64,000 nucleotides of DNA. Origin: Streptococcus thalassemiae (GTDB lineage Bacteria > Bacillota > Bacilli > Lactobacillales > Streptococcaceae). Below are positions 45,193-54,907 of this stretch, in pieces. The DNA is taken from NCBI RefSeq assembly GCF_903645285.1, contig NZ_CAHJXN010000004.1:372305-436304 (forward strand), written 5' to 3'. A program made the translations under genes and the position numbers. The notes below the pieces were generated by a model. That model did not search any database. It saw only the letters and a list, made by a program, of their open reading frames with translations, and was not told where the DNA came from. Numbering within the stretch: the stretch's first letter is position 1; every line of letters starts with the position of its first letter.

Positions 45193-45980
45193 TAGTAATC
45201 TCTTTTCTTCACTTCTTCAAAAATATCTGAAATCAAGACCTTAAGATAGGTTCCCTTCATTCCAAGCGAGCGACTTTCAATAATCCCAGCGGACTCAAGT
45301 TTACGAAGGGCATTGACAATCACAGAGCGGGTAATTCCAATACGGTCTGCAATTACAGACGCAGTTAACTGCCCTTCATTTCCATTTAATTCTCCTAAAA
45401 TTGCTGAAACAGCACGGAGTTCGGAGTAAGAAAGGGTATTAACCGCCATGGTAACAGCAGTACGGCGACGGATATTTTTCTCATCTTCTTCACGCTGGAA
45501 GTTAAGAAGCTGAATCCCAACAACGGTACTGGCAATCTCAACAAGGATCAAGTCTTCATCTTCGAATTTCTTATCATTACGCCAAATAATCAAAGAACCA
45601 AGACGAATCCCCGATACATGAATCGGTGCAATAGTCGTCAAGCCATCTGGAAAATCGTCTCTACTCTCAACAGGGAAAATACTCATATCATGCTCAACAG
45701 GCAAGTTTGCTTCTGTTTCGTAAATCATATTAGCCCCTTGAACGTAGTCATCTGGGAAGATCTTAGTTTGGAAGAATTGCTCTACGCGATCTGTATTTGT
45801 TTTATAACGCATAAAATAGCCAAGCAGACGTCCCTTACTATTGATAATGCAGGCATTGCAATGAATAATATCCGCTAACTGACGCGTAATAGCGTTGTAA
45901 GGCAGCTCATCCTGCAACTGCTCCTCTGAGCGCTTCAAAATTGATGTAATTTTTCTTGTTTTTTCTAATAAATGTGCCAT
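45192..45980 (-). CDS. codY: GTP- and branched-chain-amino-acid-sensing repressor CodY
   Basis: A 262-aa CodY. A GAF domain (about 1-155) binds Ile/Leu/Val, then a linker helix, and a winged HTH (about 200-250; [23 protein letters not shown]) binds DNA. It controls nutritional and virulence genes and is essential in many pneumococci. The promoter has -35 TTGAAA and -10 TATAAT (46007-46035). Coupled to pncA. Confidence 0.96.
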   Translation of the reverse strand: MAHLLEKTRKITSILKRSEEQLQDELPYNAITRQLADIIHCNACIINSKGRLLGYFMRYKTNTDRVEQFFQTKIFPDDYVQGANMIYETEANLPVEHDMSIFPVESRDDFPDGLTTIAPIHVSGIRLGSLIIWRNDKKFEDEDLILVEIASTVVGIQLLNFQREEDEKNIRRRTAVTMAVNTLSYSELRAVSAILGELNGNEGQLTASVIADRIGITRSVIVNALRKLESAGIIESRSLGMKGTYLKVLISDIFEEVKKRDY

Positions 45981-46006
45981 TTTTCACCTCGAATTTAATC
46001 GCTATC

Positions 46007-46035
46007 ATTATAACATAAAAACGTCTCTTTTTCAA
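46007..46035 (-). promoter_or_regulatory. codY promoter
   Basis: Minus strand -35 TTGAAA (46030-46035), 17-nt spacer, -10 TATAAT (46007-46012) with extended TG; leader about 20 nt. Confidence 0.75.
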
Positions 46036-46111
46036 TAATTATCTGAAAATTCCTTATTGACTTGCAATTTTTAAAAACAAGAATATTTTTAATTAAATTT
46101 TCCCTTTTCTA

Positions 46112-46182
46112 TTGACAAGCTGCCTATTTTTGTGTATCATAACATTATAAAAAGATAATACAACAATTTTATTTATCTTTTT
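46112..46182 (+). ncRNA. Candidate very short RNA: strong promoter followed at once by a terminator
   Basis: On the plus strand -35 TTGACA (46112-46117), 17-nt spacer and -10 TATCAT (46135-46140) are followed by a 10-bp AAAAAGATAA/TTATCTTTTT hairpin with a T-run (46149-46182). If used, the promoter makes an RNA of about 37 nt. No ORF follows. The hairpin could also serve as a second cshA terminator on the minus strand. Confidence 0.4.
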
Positions 46183-46206
46183 TCACATTCGGTCTCCTTA
46201 TATAAC

Positions 46207-46235
46207 AAAAGCGATTCATTTTGAACCGCTTTTTC
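46207..46235 (-). terminator. cshA terminator
   Basis: AAGCGGTTCA/TGAATCGCTT imperfect stem then TTTG on the minus strand, directly behind the cshA stop codon. Confidence 0.8.
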
Positions 46236-47810
46236 TTATTTATCGCCCTTGTTACGAATAACAAAGCCTGTTTTCTTTTCGCTTGAAGTATTGCGTGGTT
46301 TTTTATTATCCTTACGGTAACGTTTTTCCTTATCAAAACGATCATTGCCACGACTTCCTTTTTTGAAATCATCACGGCGACCACCACGACGGTTGTCTCC
46401 TCTGCGATTATCACGACGGTCATCTCCACGACGACCTCCCTTAGCTTTACCACCGAAGCCATTACCTGATGGTTTAAATGGCAGTGGTTTTTCACGCGCA
46501 ATCTCCACTTCAGGAAGACTATCTGGGTCTTGAACAGTCAGACTCAAGATATACATAGCCAATTCTTCTGGAGTAAATTCGGCAGCTAGCTTACGAGCAT
46601 CCTTACCAAATTTCTCAAAGTTAGCACGGATAGTCTCATCTGCAAAATCACGTTCAATTTTCTTGAGAGCTACGTGTTTTTTTGCTTGGAAGGCTTCTTC
46701 TGCACTTGCAGGCTTGAGACCTTTCATGCGTTTCTTAGTCAAGTTTTCAATGATTTGGAGATAGCCCATTTCATTTGGAGCAACAAAAGTAATCGATTGA
46801 CCTGACTTACCAGCACGACCTGTACGACCGATACGGTGAACATAACTTTCAGGATCTTGTGGAATATCGTAGTTATAGACATGGGTCACACCTGAAATAT
46901 CCAAGCCACGCGCTGCAACGTCTGTCGCAACCAAAACATCAAGATTGCCATTTTTAAAGTCACGAAGGACACGAAGACGTTTGTTTTGGTCCAAATCACC
47001 ATGAATTCCTTCTGCACGGAAGCCACGGATTTTCAAACCACGAGTCAATTCATCCACACGACGTTTGGTACGACCAAATACGATAGCAAGCTCAGGTTGC
47101 TCCACATCCATGAGACGAGTCATGGTGTCAAATTTTTCTTGTTCCTTGACACGGATATAGTACTGGTCAACCAATTCTGTGGTCAATTCCTTAGCAGCAA
47201 TCTTGACATGCTCAGGTTCTTTCATAAACTGAACACCGATACGTTTGATGGCATCTGGCATAGTTGCTGAGAAAAGCAAAGTTTGACGGCTTTCAGGGAC
47301 ACGGGAGATAATGGCTTCAATATCTTCAAGAAAGCCCATGTTGAGCATTTCATCCGCTTCGTCAAGGATAAGCGTTTCAATATCTTGTAATTTCAAGGCC
47401 TTGCGTTTGATCAAGTCTAAGAGGCGACCAGGAGTTCCCACCACGATATGGGCACCAGATTTAAGAGCCTTAATTTGTTTTTCGATGCTTGATCCACCAT
47501 ATACTGAGCGAACCTTGACTCCCTTACTACGACCAAAGCGGAAGAGTTCCTCTTGACTTTGGACAGCTAGTTCACGAGTTGGAGCGATGACCAAGGCTTG
47601 GATAGTCCCTTCTTCTGTACGGATTTTTTCAAGGGTAGGCAAGCCAAAGGCTGCAGTTTTTCCTGTACCAGTCTGAGCTTGACCGATAACGTCCTTGCCT
47701 TCCAGGGCCAAGGGAATGGTTTGTTCTTGGATCGGACTGGCTTCTACAAAACCAGCTTTTTCAATCTCTGCTAGCAAATCAGCAGACAAGTTTAATTCAT
47801 TAAATTTCAC
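46236..47810 (-). CDS. cshA: DEAD-box RNA helicase CshA
   Basis: A 524-aa helicase. It has the Q motif (FVEASPIQEQ), motif I AQTGTGKT, DEAD, SAT, and motif VI HRIGRTGR. A long Arg/Gly/Asp-rich tail (about 440-500; repeated RRGD, RRDN, GGRR) binds RNA and partners of the degradosome. It acts in mRNA decay, ribosome assembly and cold adaptation. The start has an AAAGAAGAAAAACG-type weak ribosome site, preceded by a leader of about 145 nt. Confidence 0.94.
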   Translation of the reverse strand: MKFNELNLSADLLAEIEKAGFVEASPIQEQTIPLALEGKDVIGQAQTGTGKTAAFGLPTLEKIRTEEGTIQALVIAPTRELAVQSQEELFRFGRSKGVKVRSVYGGSSIEKQIKALKSGAHIVVGTPGRLLDLIKRKALKLQDIETLILDEADEMLNMGFLEDIEAIISRVPESRQTLLFSATMPDAIKRIGVQFMKEPEHVKIAAKELTTELVDQYYIRVKEQEKFDTMTRLMDVEQPELAIVFGRTKRRVDELTRGLKIRGFRAEGIHGDLDQNKRLRVLRDFKNGNLDVLVATDVAARGLDISGVTHVYNYDIPQDPESYVHRIGRTGRAGKSGQSITFVAPNEMGYLQIIENLTKKRMKGLKPASAEEAFQAKKHVALKKIERDFADETIRANFEKFGKDARKLAAEFTPEELAMYILSLTVQDPDSLPEVEIAREKPLPFKPSGNGFGGKAKGGRRGDDRRDNRRGDNRRGGRRDDFKKGSRGNDRFDKEKRYRKDNKKPRNTSSEKKTGFVIRNKGDK

Positions 47811-47827
47811 GTTTTTCTTCTTTCTAA

Positions 47828-47965
47828 AGGTGGTGCGAAGCCACCCTATAGGGCTTAGTGTATACTTTTCTTTTTATGACGTATTTTCATATACTGGATA
47901 CAAAATCGTGTTGCTTCTTTTCCACAAAAGAAAAGTACTGTTTTCTTTGCAACCTATCTAGTATA
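47828..47965 (-). promoter_or_regulatory. cshA promoter and long leader
   Basis: Extended -10 TGTTATACT (TATACT at 47960-47965) has no clear -35. The predicted leader of about 145 nt includes a GGTGG-CTTCG-CACC hairpin close to the start codon. Long structured leaders are common for cold-induced helicases; temperature control here is an inference. Confidence 0.5.
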
Positions 47966-48007
47966 ACACAAGACCTGAGCAAAAGATAGCCCCATTTCTA
48001 CAGAAAA

Positions 48008-49234
48008 TCATGTAAGCGGTTTTTGACTTTCCTTTTTGATGGAACGACCTAGATAATAAGACAAAGCCAAGGCGATACTATATAAAATGATAAAAACGAA
48101 CAAGGTTTGTGTGTAAGAATGAGCCATTTTATAAGTCTCTGCTAATAAAATAGGTCCTGCTAAACCAGCCATTGCCCAAGCTGTTAAAATATAACCATGC
48201 AGAGCGGCCAATTCCTTGGTTCCAAAAATATCACTGAGATAAGCTGGAATCAATGAAAAACCAGCTCCATAGCAAGTCATCAAAATAGACATAGCGACTA
48301 CAAATAAAACGGAATCTGTAAAGAGCCAAAGTGAGAGAGAAAAGAAAAGATTGACAAGCAGTAATATACTAAAGGTTAGGGGGCGACCGATATAGTCAGA
48401 TAAGCTCGCCCAGAGCAAGCGACCAAATCCATTGAAAATCCCCAAAACACCCACCATTACTGCTGCATGACTTGTAGACAAGCCAGCCATCTCCTGTGCC
48501 ATTGGCGATGCCGCTGAAATTAAGCCTAAACCACAAGCTATGTTGATAAAGAAAATAATCCAAAGCATATAAAACCGATTGCTTTTTAGAGCCTGATTTG
48601 CAGTCATCCCTTGCGTCAGAGAGTCTGTTTTTTCTTTCCCTGAAACAGATAAACTTGCAAGCTCTTGCTCATTTGGACGCTTAATGAATTGTGAAGCTAG
48701 GAGCATGATAATAAAGTAACTTGCACCTAAAATATAAAAAGTTTCTACAAGCCCTACCCCTGCGATAAGATGTTGCGCTATGGGACTAGTCAATAGAGAA
48801 GCAAAACCAAACCCCATAATCGCTAAACCTGTTGCGAGACCACGTTTATCAGGAAACCATTTTATAATCGTTGACACAGGAGTAATATAGCCGGCTCCCA
48901 AACCAAGCCCACCTAAAATACCATAAGCGAGATACAACAACCACAGTTCCTGACGGTCTATTGCAAATCCTGTTAAGATATTTCCACCTGCGTATAGAAA
49001 GGCAGATAGACTCCCCATGACTCTCGGACCAAATTTTTCTACCAAACGCCCCATAAATGCAGCCGATAAGCCCAAACAAAAGATTGCTAGACTAAAGGCA
49101 AAGGCAACAGAAGCCTGATCCCATCCCGTTTTTTCAATAATAGGGTTGCGATAAACACTCCAAGCATAAGTCGAACCCAGCATTAAGTGTAAAATGACCC
49201 CAGCAAAGGCAATAATATAACGATTCGATTTCAT
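48008..49234 (-). CDS. OFA-family MFS transporter (oxalate/formate antiporter type)
   Basis: A 408-aa MFS protein with 12 helices. Near the N-terminus LGSTYAWSVYRNPI is the family signature of oxalate:formate antiporters and GAGYITPVSTIIKWFPDKRG follows in the fourth helix. The real substrate in streptococci is not known; a monocarboxylate is likely. A cre-like site (49331-49344) lies in the shared upstream region with har, suggesting carbon control. Confidence 0.85.
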   Translation of the reverse strand: MKSNRYIIAFAGVILHLMLGSTYAWSVYRNPIIEKTGWDQASVAFAFSLAIFCLGLSAAFMGRLVEKFGPRVMGSLSAFLYAGGNILTGFAIDRQELWLLYLAYGILGGLGLGAGYITPVSTIIKWFPDKRGLATGLAIMGFGFASLLTSPIAQHLIAGVGLVETFYILGASYFIIMLLASQFIKRPNEQELASLSVSGKEKTDSLTQGMTANQALKSNRFYMLWIIFFINIACGLGLISAASPMAQEMAGLSTSHAAVMVGVLGIFNGFGRLLWASLSDYIGRPLTFSILLLVNLFFSLSLWLFTDSVLFVVAMSILMTCYGAGFSLIPAYLSDIFGTKELAALHGYILTAWAMAGLAGPILLAETYKMAHSYTQTLFVFIILYSIALALSYYLGRSIKKESQKPLT

Positions 49235-49330
49235 AAAACCTCCTATTTTCGAACATTTATTCTATCTTATATAAAAATAGATAGGATTTTAGTTTATCAA
49301 GCTTGTCAAAAAATTACTAGTTTTTTGTCT

Positions 49331-49344
49331 GGAAAGCGTTTTTA
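49331..49344. promoter_or_regulatory. cre-like site between OFA transporter and har
   Basis: GGAAAGCGTTTTTA matches 12 of 14 positions of TGAAAGCGTTTTCA, a cre consensus form. It is upstream of both divergent genes. Confidence 0.4.
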
Positions 49345-49396
49345 TCTTTTTCTGTCTTTTTCGTAGCAGAATTGTGCAAAAGTTTTTTTCTTGTGC

Positions 49397-49402
49397 TAGA
49401 AT
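49397..49402 (+). promoter_or_regulatory. har promoter (-10)
   Basis: Extended -10 TGCTAGAAT (TAGAAT at 49397-49402), 26 nt before the ATG, with an AGGAGGA ribosome site between. Confidence 0.6.
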
Positions 49403-49427
49403 GAAATGCGAATAGGAGGAACTCTAA

Positions 49428-50744
49428 ATGTTAACTTATGATTTAATCGTTATCGGATTTGGTAAAGCTGGTAAAACACTAGCAGGTAAATTGGCTTCAG
49501 CTGGTAAAAAAGTTGCCCTCGTTGAACGTAGCAAAGCTATGTACGGTGGAACTTGTATCAACATTGGTTGTATCCCAACTAAGACTTTGCTAGTTGCTGC
49601 TGAGAAGAACTTATCTTTTGAAGAAGTCATTGCTACCAAAAACACGATCACTGGTCGCCTTAACGGTAAAAACTATGCGACTGTTGCTGGTACAGGCGTA
49701 GATATCTTTGATGCGGAAGCTCACTTCCTTTCAAATAAAGTCATCGAAATCCAAGCTGGTGATGAAAAGAAAGAACTGACTGCTGAAACAATCGTCATCA
49801 ACACTGGTGCTGTTTCAAACGTCTTGCCAATCCCTGGACTTGCTACAAGCAAGAACGTTTTTGACTCAACAGGTATCCAAAACTTGGACAAATTGCCTGA
49901 AAATCTTGGAGTCCTTGGTGGTGGAAATATCGGTCTTGAATTTGCCGGTCTTTACAACAAACTTGGAAGCAAGGTTACAGTCCTAGATGCCTTGGATACA
50001 TTCCTACCTCGTGCAGAACCTTCCATCGCAGCTCTTGCTAAACAATACATGGAAGAAGACGGTATTGAATTGCTTCAAAATATCCGTACTACTGAAATTA
50101 AAAACGATGGTGACCAAGTCCTTGTCGTAACTGAAAATGAAACTTACCGTTTCGATGCCCTTCTCTACGCAACTGGACGCAAACCAAATGTAGAACCACT
50201 TCAACTTGAAAATACAGATATTGAACTAACTGAACGTGGTGCTATTAAAGTAGACAAACATTGTCAAACAAACGTTCCTGGTGTCTTTGCAGTTGGAGAT
50301 GTCAACGGTGGCCTTCAATTTACTTACATTTCACTTGATGACTTCCGTGTTGTTTACAGCTACCTTGCTGGAGATGGCAGCTACACACTTGAAGACCGTC
50401 TCAATGTGCCAAATACTATGTTCATCACACCTGCACTTTCACAAGTTGGTTTGACTGAAAGCCAAGCGGCTGATTTGAAACTTCCATACGCAGTGAAAGA
50501 AATCCCTGTTGCAGCAATGCCTCGTGGTCACGTAAACGGAGATCTTCGCGGAGCTTTCAAAGCTGTTGTTAATACTGAAACAAAAGAAATTCTTGGAGCA
50601 AGCATCTTCTCAGAAGGTTCTCAAGAAATCATCAACATCATCACTGTTGCTATGGACAACAAGATTCCTTACACTTACTTCACAAAACAAATCTTCACTC
50701 ACCCAACCTTGGCTGAGAACTTGAATGACTTGTTTGCGATTTAA
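49428..50744 (+). CDS. har: Hypothiocyanous acid reductase-type flavoprotein disulfide reductase (RclA-like)
   Basis: A 438-aa class I disulfide reductase. FAD loop GFGKAGKTLAG (about 9-19), redox pair CINIGC (near 43-48), NADPH loop GGGNIGLEFAG (about 163-173), and the C-terminal dimer domain with the HPTLAEN motif containing the His. In pneumococcus the RclA-like protein Har reduces hypothiocyanous acid from host lactoperoxidase. The match in length and motifs supports that. Dihydrolipoamide dehydrogenase is unlikely because there is no complex nearby. Confidence 0.85.
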   Translation: MLTYDLIVIGFGKAGKTLAGKLASAGKKVALVERSKAMYGGTCINIGCIPTKTLLVAAEKNLSFEEVIATKNTITGRLNGKNYATVAGTGVDIFDAEAHFLSNKVIEIQAGDEKKELTAETIVINTGAVSNVLPIPGLATSKNVFDSTGIQNLDKLPENLGVLGGGNIGLEFAGLYNKLGSKVTVLDALDTFLPRAEPSIAALAKQYMEEDGIELLQNIRTTEIKNDGDQVLVVTENETYRFDALLYATGRKPNVEPLQLENTDIELTERGAIKVDKHCQTNVPGVFAVGDVNGGLQFTYISLDDFRVVYSYLAGDGSYTLEDRLNVPNTMFITPALSQVGLTESQAADLKLPYAVKEIPVAAMPRGHVNGDLRGAFKAVVNTETKEILGASIFSEGSQEIINIITVAMDNKIPYTYFTKQIFTHPTLAENLNDLFAI

Positions 50745-50764
50745 GTTGAGATTTAATCGTATCG

Positions 50765-50789
50765 AACAGCCCTCTTCGGGCTGTTTTTG
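50765..50789 (+). terminator. har terminator
   Basis: AACAGCCC-TCTTC-GGGCTGTT hairpin followed by TTT. Textbook intrinsic terminator. Confidence 0.93.
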
Positions 50790-50830
50790 CTTCTGCGAAA
50801 CACCAAATCTGTCTTTTCCCTCTTTTGTGA

Positions 50831-50836
50831 TATAAT
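50831..50836 (+). promoter_or_regulatory. murT promoter, predicted leaderless start
   Basis: Extended -10 TGATATAAT (TATAAT 50831-50836) is only 6 nt before the murT ATG at 50843. Transcription starting 7 nt after the -10 would begin at the A of the ATG. No ribosome site is present (AGAAAC). Confidence 0.65.
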
Positions 50837-50842
50837 AGAAAC

Positions 50843-52186
50843 ATGAACTTAAAAACTACTTTGGGCCTTCTTGCTGGGCGCTCTTCCCACTTCGTTTTAA
50901 GCCGTCTTGGCCGAGGAAGTACGCTCCCAGGAAAAGTCGCCCTTCAATTTGATAAAGATATTTTACAAAACCTAGCTAAGAACTACGAGATTGTCGTGGT
51001 CACTGGAACAAATGGAAAAACCCTAACAACTGCCCTCACTGTCGGTATTTTAAAAGAGGTTTATGGTCAAGTTCTGACCAACCCAAGCGGTGCCAACATG
51101 ATTACAGGAATTGCTACAACCTTCTTAACAGCCAAATCTTCAAAAACTGGGAAAAATATTGCCGTTCTAGAAATCGATGAAGCCAGTCTATCTCGTATCT
51201 GCGACTATATCCAGCCAAGCTTATTTGTTATCACTAATATCTTCCGTGACCAGATGGACCGCTATGGTGAGATTTACACAACTTACAAGATGATTTTGGA
51301 TGCTATTCGTAAGGTGCCTACTGCCACTGTTCTCCTTAATGGAGACAGTCCACTTTTCTACAAGCCAGCTATTCCAAATCCTGTAAAATATTTTGGTTTT
51401 GACTTGGAGAAAGGTCCAGCCCAGCTGGCTCACTATAATACCGAAGGAATTCTCTGTCCTGACTGCCAAGGAATCCTCAAATATGAGCATAATACCTATG
51501 CAAACTTGGGTGCCTATATCTGTGAAGGCTGCGGATGTAAACGTCCTGATCTGGACTATCGCTTGACAGACTTGGTTGAGTTGACCAACAATCGCTCACG
51601 CTTTGTCATTGACGGTCAAGAATACGGTATTCAAATCGGTGGTCTTTACAATATCTACAACGCCCTAGCTGCGGTTGCTATCGCCCGTTTCCTTGGTGCA
51701 GATTCACAACTCATCAAGCAGGGATTTGATAAGAGCCGTGCAGTCTTTGGACGCCAAGAAACCTTCCATATCGGTGACAAGGAATGTACCCTCGTCTTGA
51801 TTAAAAATCCAGTCGGTGCGACCCAAGCTATCGAAATGATCAAACTAGCTCCTTATCCATTTAGTCTATCTGTTCTTCTTAACGCTAACTATGCAGACGG
51901 TATTGACACCAGCTGGATCTGGGATGCTGATTTTGAACAAATCACTGACATGGACATTCCCGAAATCAACGCTGGCGGTGTTCGTCATTCTGAAATCGCA
52001 CGCCGTCTCCGAGTGACAGGCTATCCAGCTGATAAAATCACTGAAACAAGTAGTCTAGAACAAGTTCTCAAAACAATTGAGAACCAAGACTGCAAACATG
52101 CCTATATCCTGGCTACCTATACTGCTATGCTGGAATTCCGCGAACTGCTGGCTAGTCGTCAGATTGTTAGAAAGGAGATGAACTAA
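50843..52186 (+). CDS. murT: Lipid II isoglutaminyl synthase subunit MurT
   Basis: A 447-aa Mur-ligase-like ATPase. The P-loop is VTGTNGKT (about 54-61), and a Cys4 zinc ribbon (CPDC...CEGCGC, about 205-233) is set in the middle. The C-terminal domain is the Mur ligase C type. With GatD it amidates D-Glu of lipid II to D-isoGln, a step needed for peptidoglycan cross-linking in pneumococcus. The gene overlaps gatD by 1 nt. Confidence 0.95.
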   Translation: MNLKTTLGLLAGRSSHFVLSRLGRGSTLPGKVALQFDKDILQNLAKNYEIVVVTGTNGKTLTTALTVGILKEVYGQVLTNPSGANMITGIATTFLTAKSSKTGKNIAVLEIDEASLSRICDYIQPSLFVITNIFRDQMDRYGEIYTTYKMILDAIRKVPTATVLLNGDSPLFYKPAIPNPVKYFGFDLEKGPAQLAHYNTEGILCPDCQGILKYEHNTYANLGAYICEGCGCKRPDLDYRLTDLVELTNNRSRFVIDGQEYGIQIGGLYNIYNALAAVAIARFLGADSQLIKQGFDKSRAVFGRQETFHIGDKECTLVLIKNPVGATQAIEMIKLAPYPFSLSVLLNANYADGIDTSWIWDADFEQITDMDIPEINAGGVRHSEIARRLRVTGYPADKITETSSLEQVLKTIENQDCKHAYILATYTAMLEFRELLASRQIVRKEMN

Positions 52187-52968
52187 TGGTTTATACTTCA
52201 CTTTCCTCAAAAGCTGGCAATTACCCCTATCAGCTCAACATTGCCCACCTCTACGGAAATCTCATGAATACCTACGGAGATAATGGAAACATTCTCATGC
52301 TCAAGTATGTGGCTGAAAAGCTGGGAGCCCATGTGACGGTTGACATCGTTTCTCTCCATGATGATTTTGATGAAAACCACTATGATATCGCCTTTTTCGG
52401 TGGCGGCCAAGACTTTGAACAAAGTATTATTGCAGACGACCTACCTGCTAAAAAAGAGAGCATTGACAACTACATCCAAAACGACGGTGTGGTTCTGGCT
52501 ATCTGTGGTGGTTTCCAACTATTGGGGCAATATTATATTGAAGCTTCAGGCAAACGCATCGAAGGACTAGGGGTCATGGGCCACTACACGCTCAACCAGA
52601 CCAATAACCGTTTTATCGGTGACATCAAGATTCATAATGAAGATTTCAATGAAACCTACTATGGTTTTGAAAATCATCAAGGCCGTACCTTCCTCTCTGA
52701 TGACCAAAAACCACTGGGACAGGTTGTCTATGGAAATGGAAATAACGAAGAAAAAGTCGGCGAAGGGGTTCATTATAAGAATGTCTTTGGTTCCTACTTC
52801 CACGGACCTATCCTCTCTCGCAATGCCAATCTAGCTTATCGCCTAGTCATCACTGCTCTCAAGAAGAAATACGGTCAGGACATCCAACTCCCTGCCTATG
52901 AAGATATTCTCAGTCAAGAAATCGCTGAAGAATACAGCGACGTCAAAAGCAAGGCTGACTTTTCTTAA
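52186..52968 (+). CDS. gatD: Lipid II isoglutaminyl synthase glutaminase subunit GatD
   Basis: A 260-aa class I glutamine amidotransferase of the CobB/CobQ type. The catalytic Cys is in [10 protein letters not shown] (near residue 107 by this start) and the His in SYFHGPIL near 205. It supplies ammonia to MurT. The TAATG overlap with murT gives 1:1 coupling. The N-terminal ~12 residues before [12 protein letters not shown] may be extra if translation began later. Confidence 0.95.
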   Translation: MVYTSLSSKAGNYPYQLNIAHLYGNLMNTYGDNGNILMLKYVAEKLGAHVTVDIVSLHDDFDENHYDIAFFGGGQDFEQSIIADDLPAKKESIDNYIQNDGVVLAICGGFQLLGQYYIEASGKRIEGLGVMGHYTLNQTNNRFIGDIKIHNEDFNETYYGFENHQGRTFLSDDQKPLGQVVYGNGNNEEKVGEGVHYKNVFGSYFHGPILSRNANLAYRLVITALKKKYGQDIQLPAYEDILSQEIAEEYSDVKSKADFS

Positions 52969-52990
52969 ACAAAGTGAAACTATATCAAAG

Positions 52991-53013
52991 AACTCCGTTA
53001 TCTTGTCGGAGTT
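52991..53013 (+). terminator. murT-gatD terminator
   Basis: AACTCCG/CGGAGTT stem with a 9-nt loop and a T7 run. Confidence 0.92.
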
Positions 53014-53094
53014 TTTTTGTCTGTTCTTTTACCCTTCTCCCTTGCATTTTCTCTCTTTTTTTGCCAAAATAGAGGGGTAGAAAGAAGGTAGCAT

Positions 53095-54177
53095 ATGTCT
53101 AAATTACAACAAATCGTAACATATCTTGAATCAGAAAAACTAGACGTCGCTGTCGTATCTGACCCCGTCACAATCAATTACCTCACTGGCTTTTACAGTG
53201 ATCCCCATGAACGCCAAATGTTCCTTTTTGTCCTAGCGGAACAAGAACCCCTCCTCTTTGTCCCAGCCCTTGAAGTTGAGCGTGCTACTAGCACTGTTTC
53301 CTTCCCAGTTGTGGGCTATGTGGATTCTGAAAATCCATGGCAAAAAATGAAACACGCTCTTCCACAGCTTGATTTCAAACGTGTCGCTGTTGAGTTTGAC
53401 AATCTCATCTTGACCAAATATCATGGCTTGAAAATCGTTTTTGAAACTGCTGAGTTTGAAAACCTCACACCTCGTATCCAACGCATGCGCCTCATCAAAT
53501 CAGCTGACGAAGTGCAAAAAATGATGGTTGCAGGTCTCTATGCGGACAAGGCTGTTAAGGTTGGTTTTGACAATATTTCTCTTGATAAGACAGAAACAGA
53601 TATCATCGCCCAAATTGACTTTGCTATGAAACGTGAAGGCTATGAAATGAGTTTTGATACCATGGTCTTGACTGGTGATAATGCTGCAAATCCACACGGC
53701 ATTCCAGCAGCAAACAAGGTTGAAAATAATGCTCTTCTCCTCTTTGACCTTGGTGTTCTAGTCAACGGCTATGCTTCAGATATGACTCGTACAGTCGCTG
53801 TTGGTAAACCAGACCAATTCAAGAAAGACATTTACAACTTGACCCTCGAAGCCCAACAAGCTGCTCTTGACTTTATCAAGCCGGGAGTGACTGCCCATGA
53901 AGTGGACCGCGCTGCCCGTGAGGTCATCGAAAAAGCTGGTTACGGCGAGTACTTCAACCACCGTCTTGGTCATGGTATCGGTATGGATGTCCACGAATTC
54001 CCATCTATCATGGAAGGAAACGACATGGTCATCGAAGAAGGCATGTGCTTCTCTGTTGAACCAGGTATCTATATCCCGGGTAAAGTCGGTGTCCGTATCG
54101 AAGACTGCGGTGTTGTTACCAAGGACGGCTTTGACCTCTTTACAAGCACCAGCAAAGACTTGCTTTATTTTGATTAA
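53095..54177 (+). CDS. pepQ: Xaa-Pro dipeptidase
   Basis: A 360-aa creatinase/prolidase-fold metallopeptidase (M24B). The dinuclear metal ligands are visible in DLGVLVNGYASDMTR (two Asp), GHGIGMDVHE (His), EPGIY (Glu) and VRIEDCG (Glu). It splits X-Pro dipeptides imported from host protein. AAGGT lies 7 nt before the ATG. Single gene. Confidence 0.93.
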   Translation: MSKLQQIVTYLESEKLDVAVVSDPVTINYLTGFYSDPHERQMFLFVLAEQEPLLFVPALEVERATSTVSFPVVGYVDSENPWQKMKHALPQLDFKRVAVEFDNLILTKYHGLKIVFETAEFENLTPRIQRMRLIKSADEVQKMMVAGLYADKAVKVGFDNISLDKTETDIIAQIDFAMKREGYEMSFDTMVLTGDNAANPHGIPAANKVENNALLLFDLGVLVNGYASDMTRTVAVGKPDQFKKDIYNLTLEAQQAALDFIKPGVTAHEVDRAAREVIEKAGYGEYFNHRLGHGIGMDVHEFPSIMEGNDMVIEEGMCFSVEPGIYIPGKVGVRIEDCGVVTKDGFDLFTSTSKDLLYFD

Positions 54178-54184
54178 ACTATAT

Positions 54185-54220
54185 AGCCCCTATGCTTTCC
54201 TTTAAAAATATCTAGGGGCT
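54185..54220 (+). terminator. pepQ terminator
   Basis: AGCCCCTA/TAGGGGCT stem, then ATTTTATT. Confidence 0.85.
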
Positions 54221-54287
54221 ATTTTATTATCATTTTTCTGATATTATGCTAAACTAATAAAAATATTTTTAATTAAGGATACATTTC

Positions 54288-54761
54288 ATGACTATTCGAA
54301 AAGCTAAACAAGAAGATATTCCTAAATTACTCGATTTATTACAACAAATCCTTACGGTTCACCACCAAGCTCGACCAGATATTTTTAAGCAAACTGGGAC
54401 TAAATATAGTTCCTCTGAGTTGCAAACCATTCTCTCTCAAGAACATACCCCTATTTTTGTTTTTGAAGATGAGAAGGGACAAGTTCTCGGACACCTATTT
54501 TGTACCATAAAAGATAAAACAGATAATCCTGTTCTCCAAGAAATCAAAACCCTTTTTATCGAAGATTTATGTGTAGATCAAAATGCTCGTGGTCAAAAAA
54601 TTGGTGATCAACTCTATCAATTCGCTCTCAATTATGCTAAAGAAATTGGCTGCCATAATCTAACCCTAAGTGTCTGGAATGATAACGAGGGTGCTCTCCG
54701 CTTTTATCAAAGACAAGGGATGAAACCCCAAGAAACAACAATGGAAATGATAATTGATTAA
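54288..54761 (+). CDS. GNAT-family N-acetyltransferase
   Basis: A 157-aa GNAT protein: TIRKAKQEDIPKLLDLL at the start, acetyl-CoA loop DQNARGQKIGDQLYQFA (R-G-x-x-I-G), and a C-terminal NEGALRFYQRQGM. Substrate unknown. Its AAGGAT ribosome site is 12 nt upstream. Between pepQ and a convergent ECF gene. Confidence 0.88.
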   Translation: MTIRKAKQEDIPKLLDLLQQILTVHHQARPDIFKQTGTKYSSSELQTILSQEHTPIFVFEDEKGQVLGHLFCTIKDKTDNPVLQEIKTLFIEDLCVDQNARGQKIGDQLYQFALNYAKEIGCHNLTLSVWNDNEGALRFYQRQGMKPQETTMEMIID

Positions 54762-54832
54762 GAAGTAATCTATAAAAAGATGTTAGAAAAAGTTCAATTT
54801 CACTAAAAATGAGAAAAATCTTCCCACAATAA

Positions 54833-54878
54833 AACGCATACTATCAAGGTTTTCAATACCTGATACTATGCGTTTTTT
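54833..54878. terminator. Bidirectional terminator between GNAT and ECF S-component genes
   Basis: AACGCATACTATCAAGGT pairs with ACCTGATACTATGCGTT with only a slip near the loop. T-runs lie on both sides. Confidence 0.85.
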
Positions 54879-54907
54879 CTGATTTTTAGGACTTTCTCCA
54901 CAGCCTC

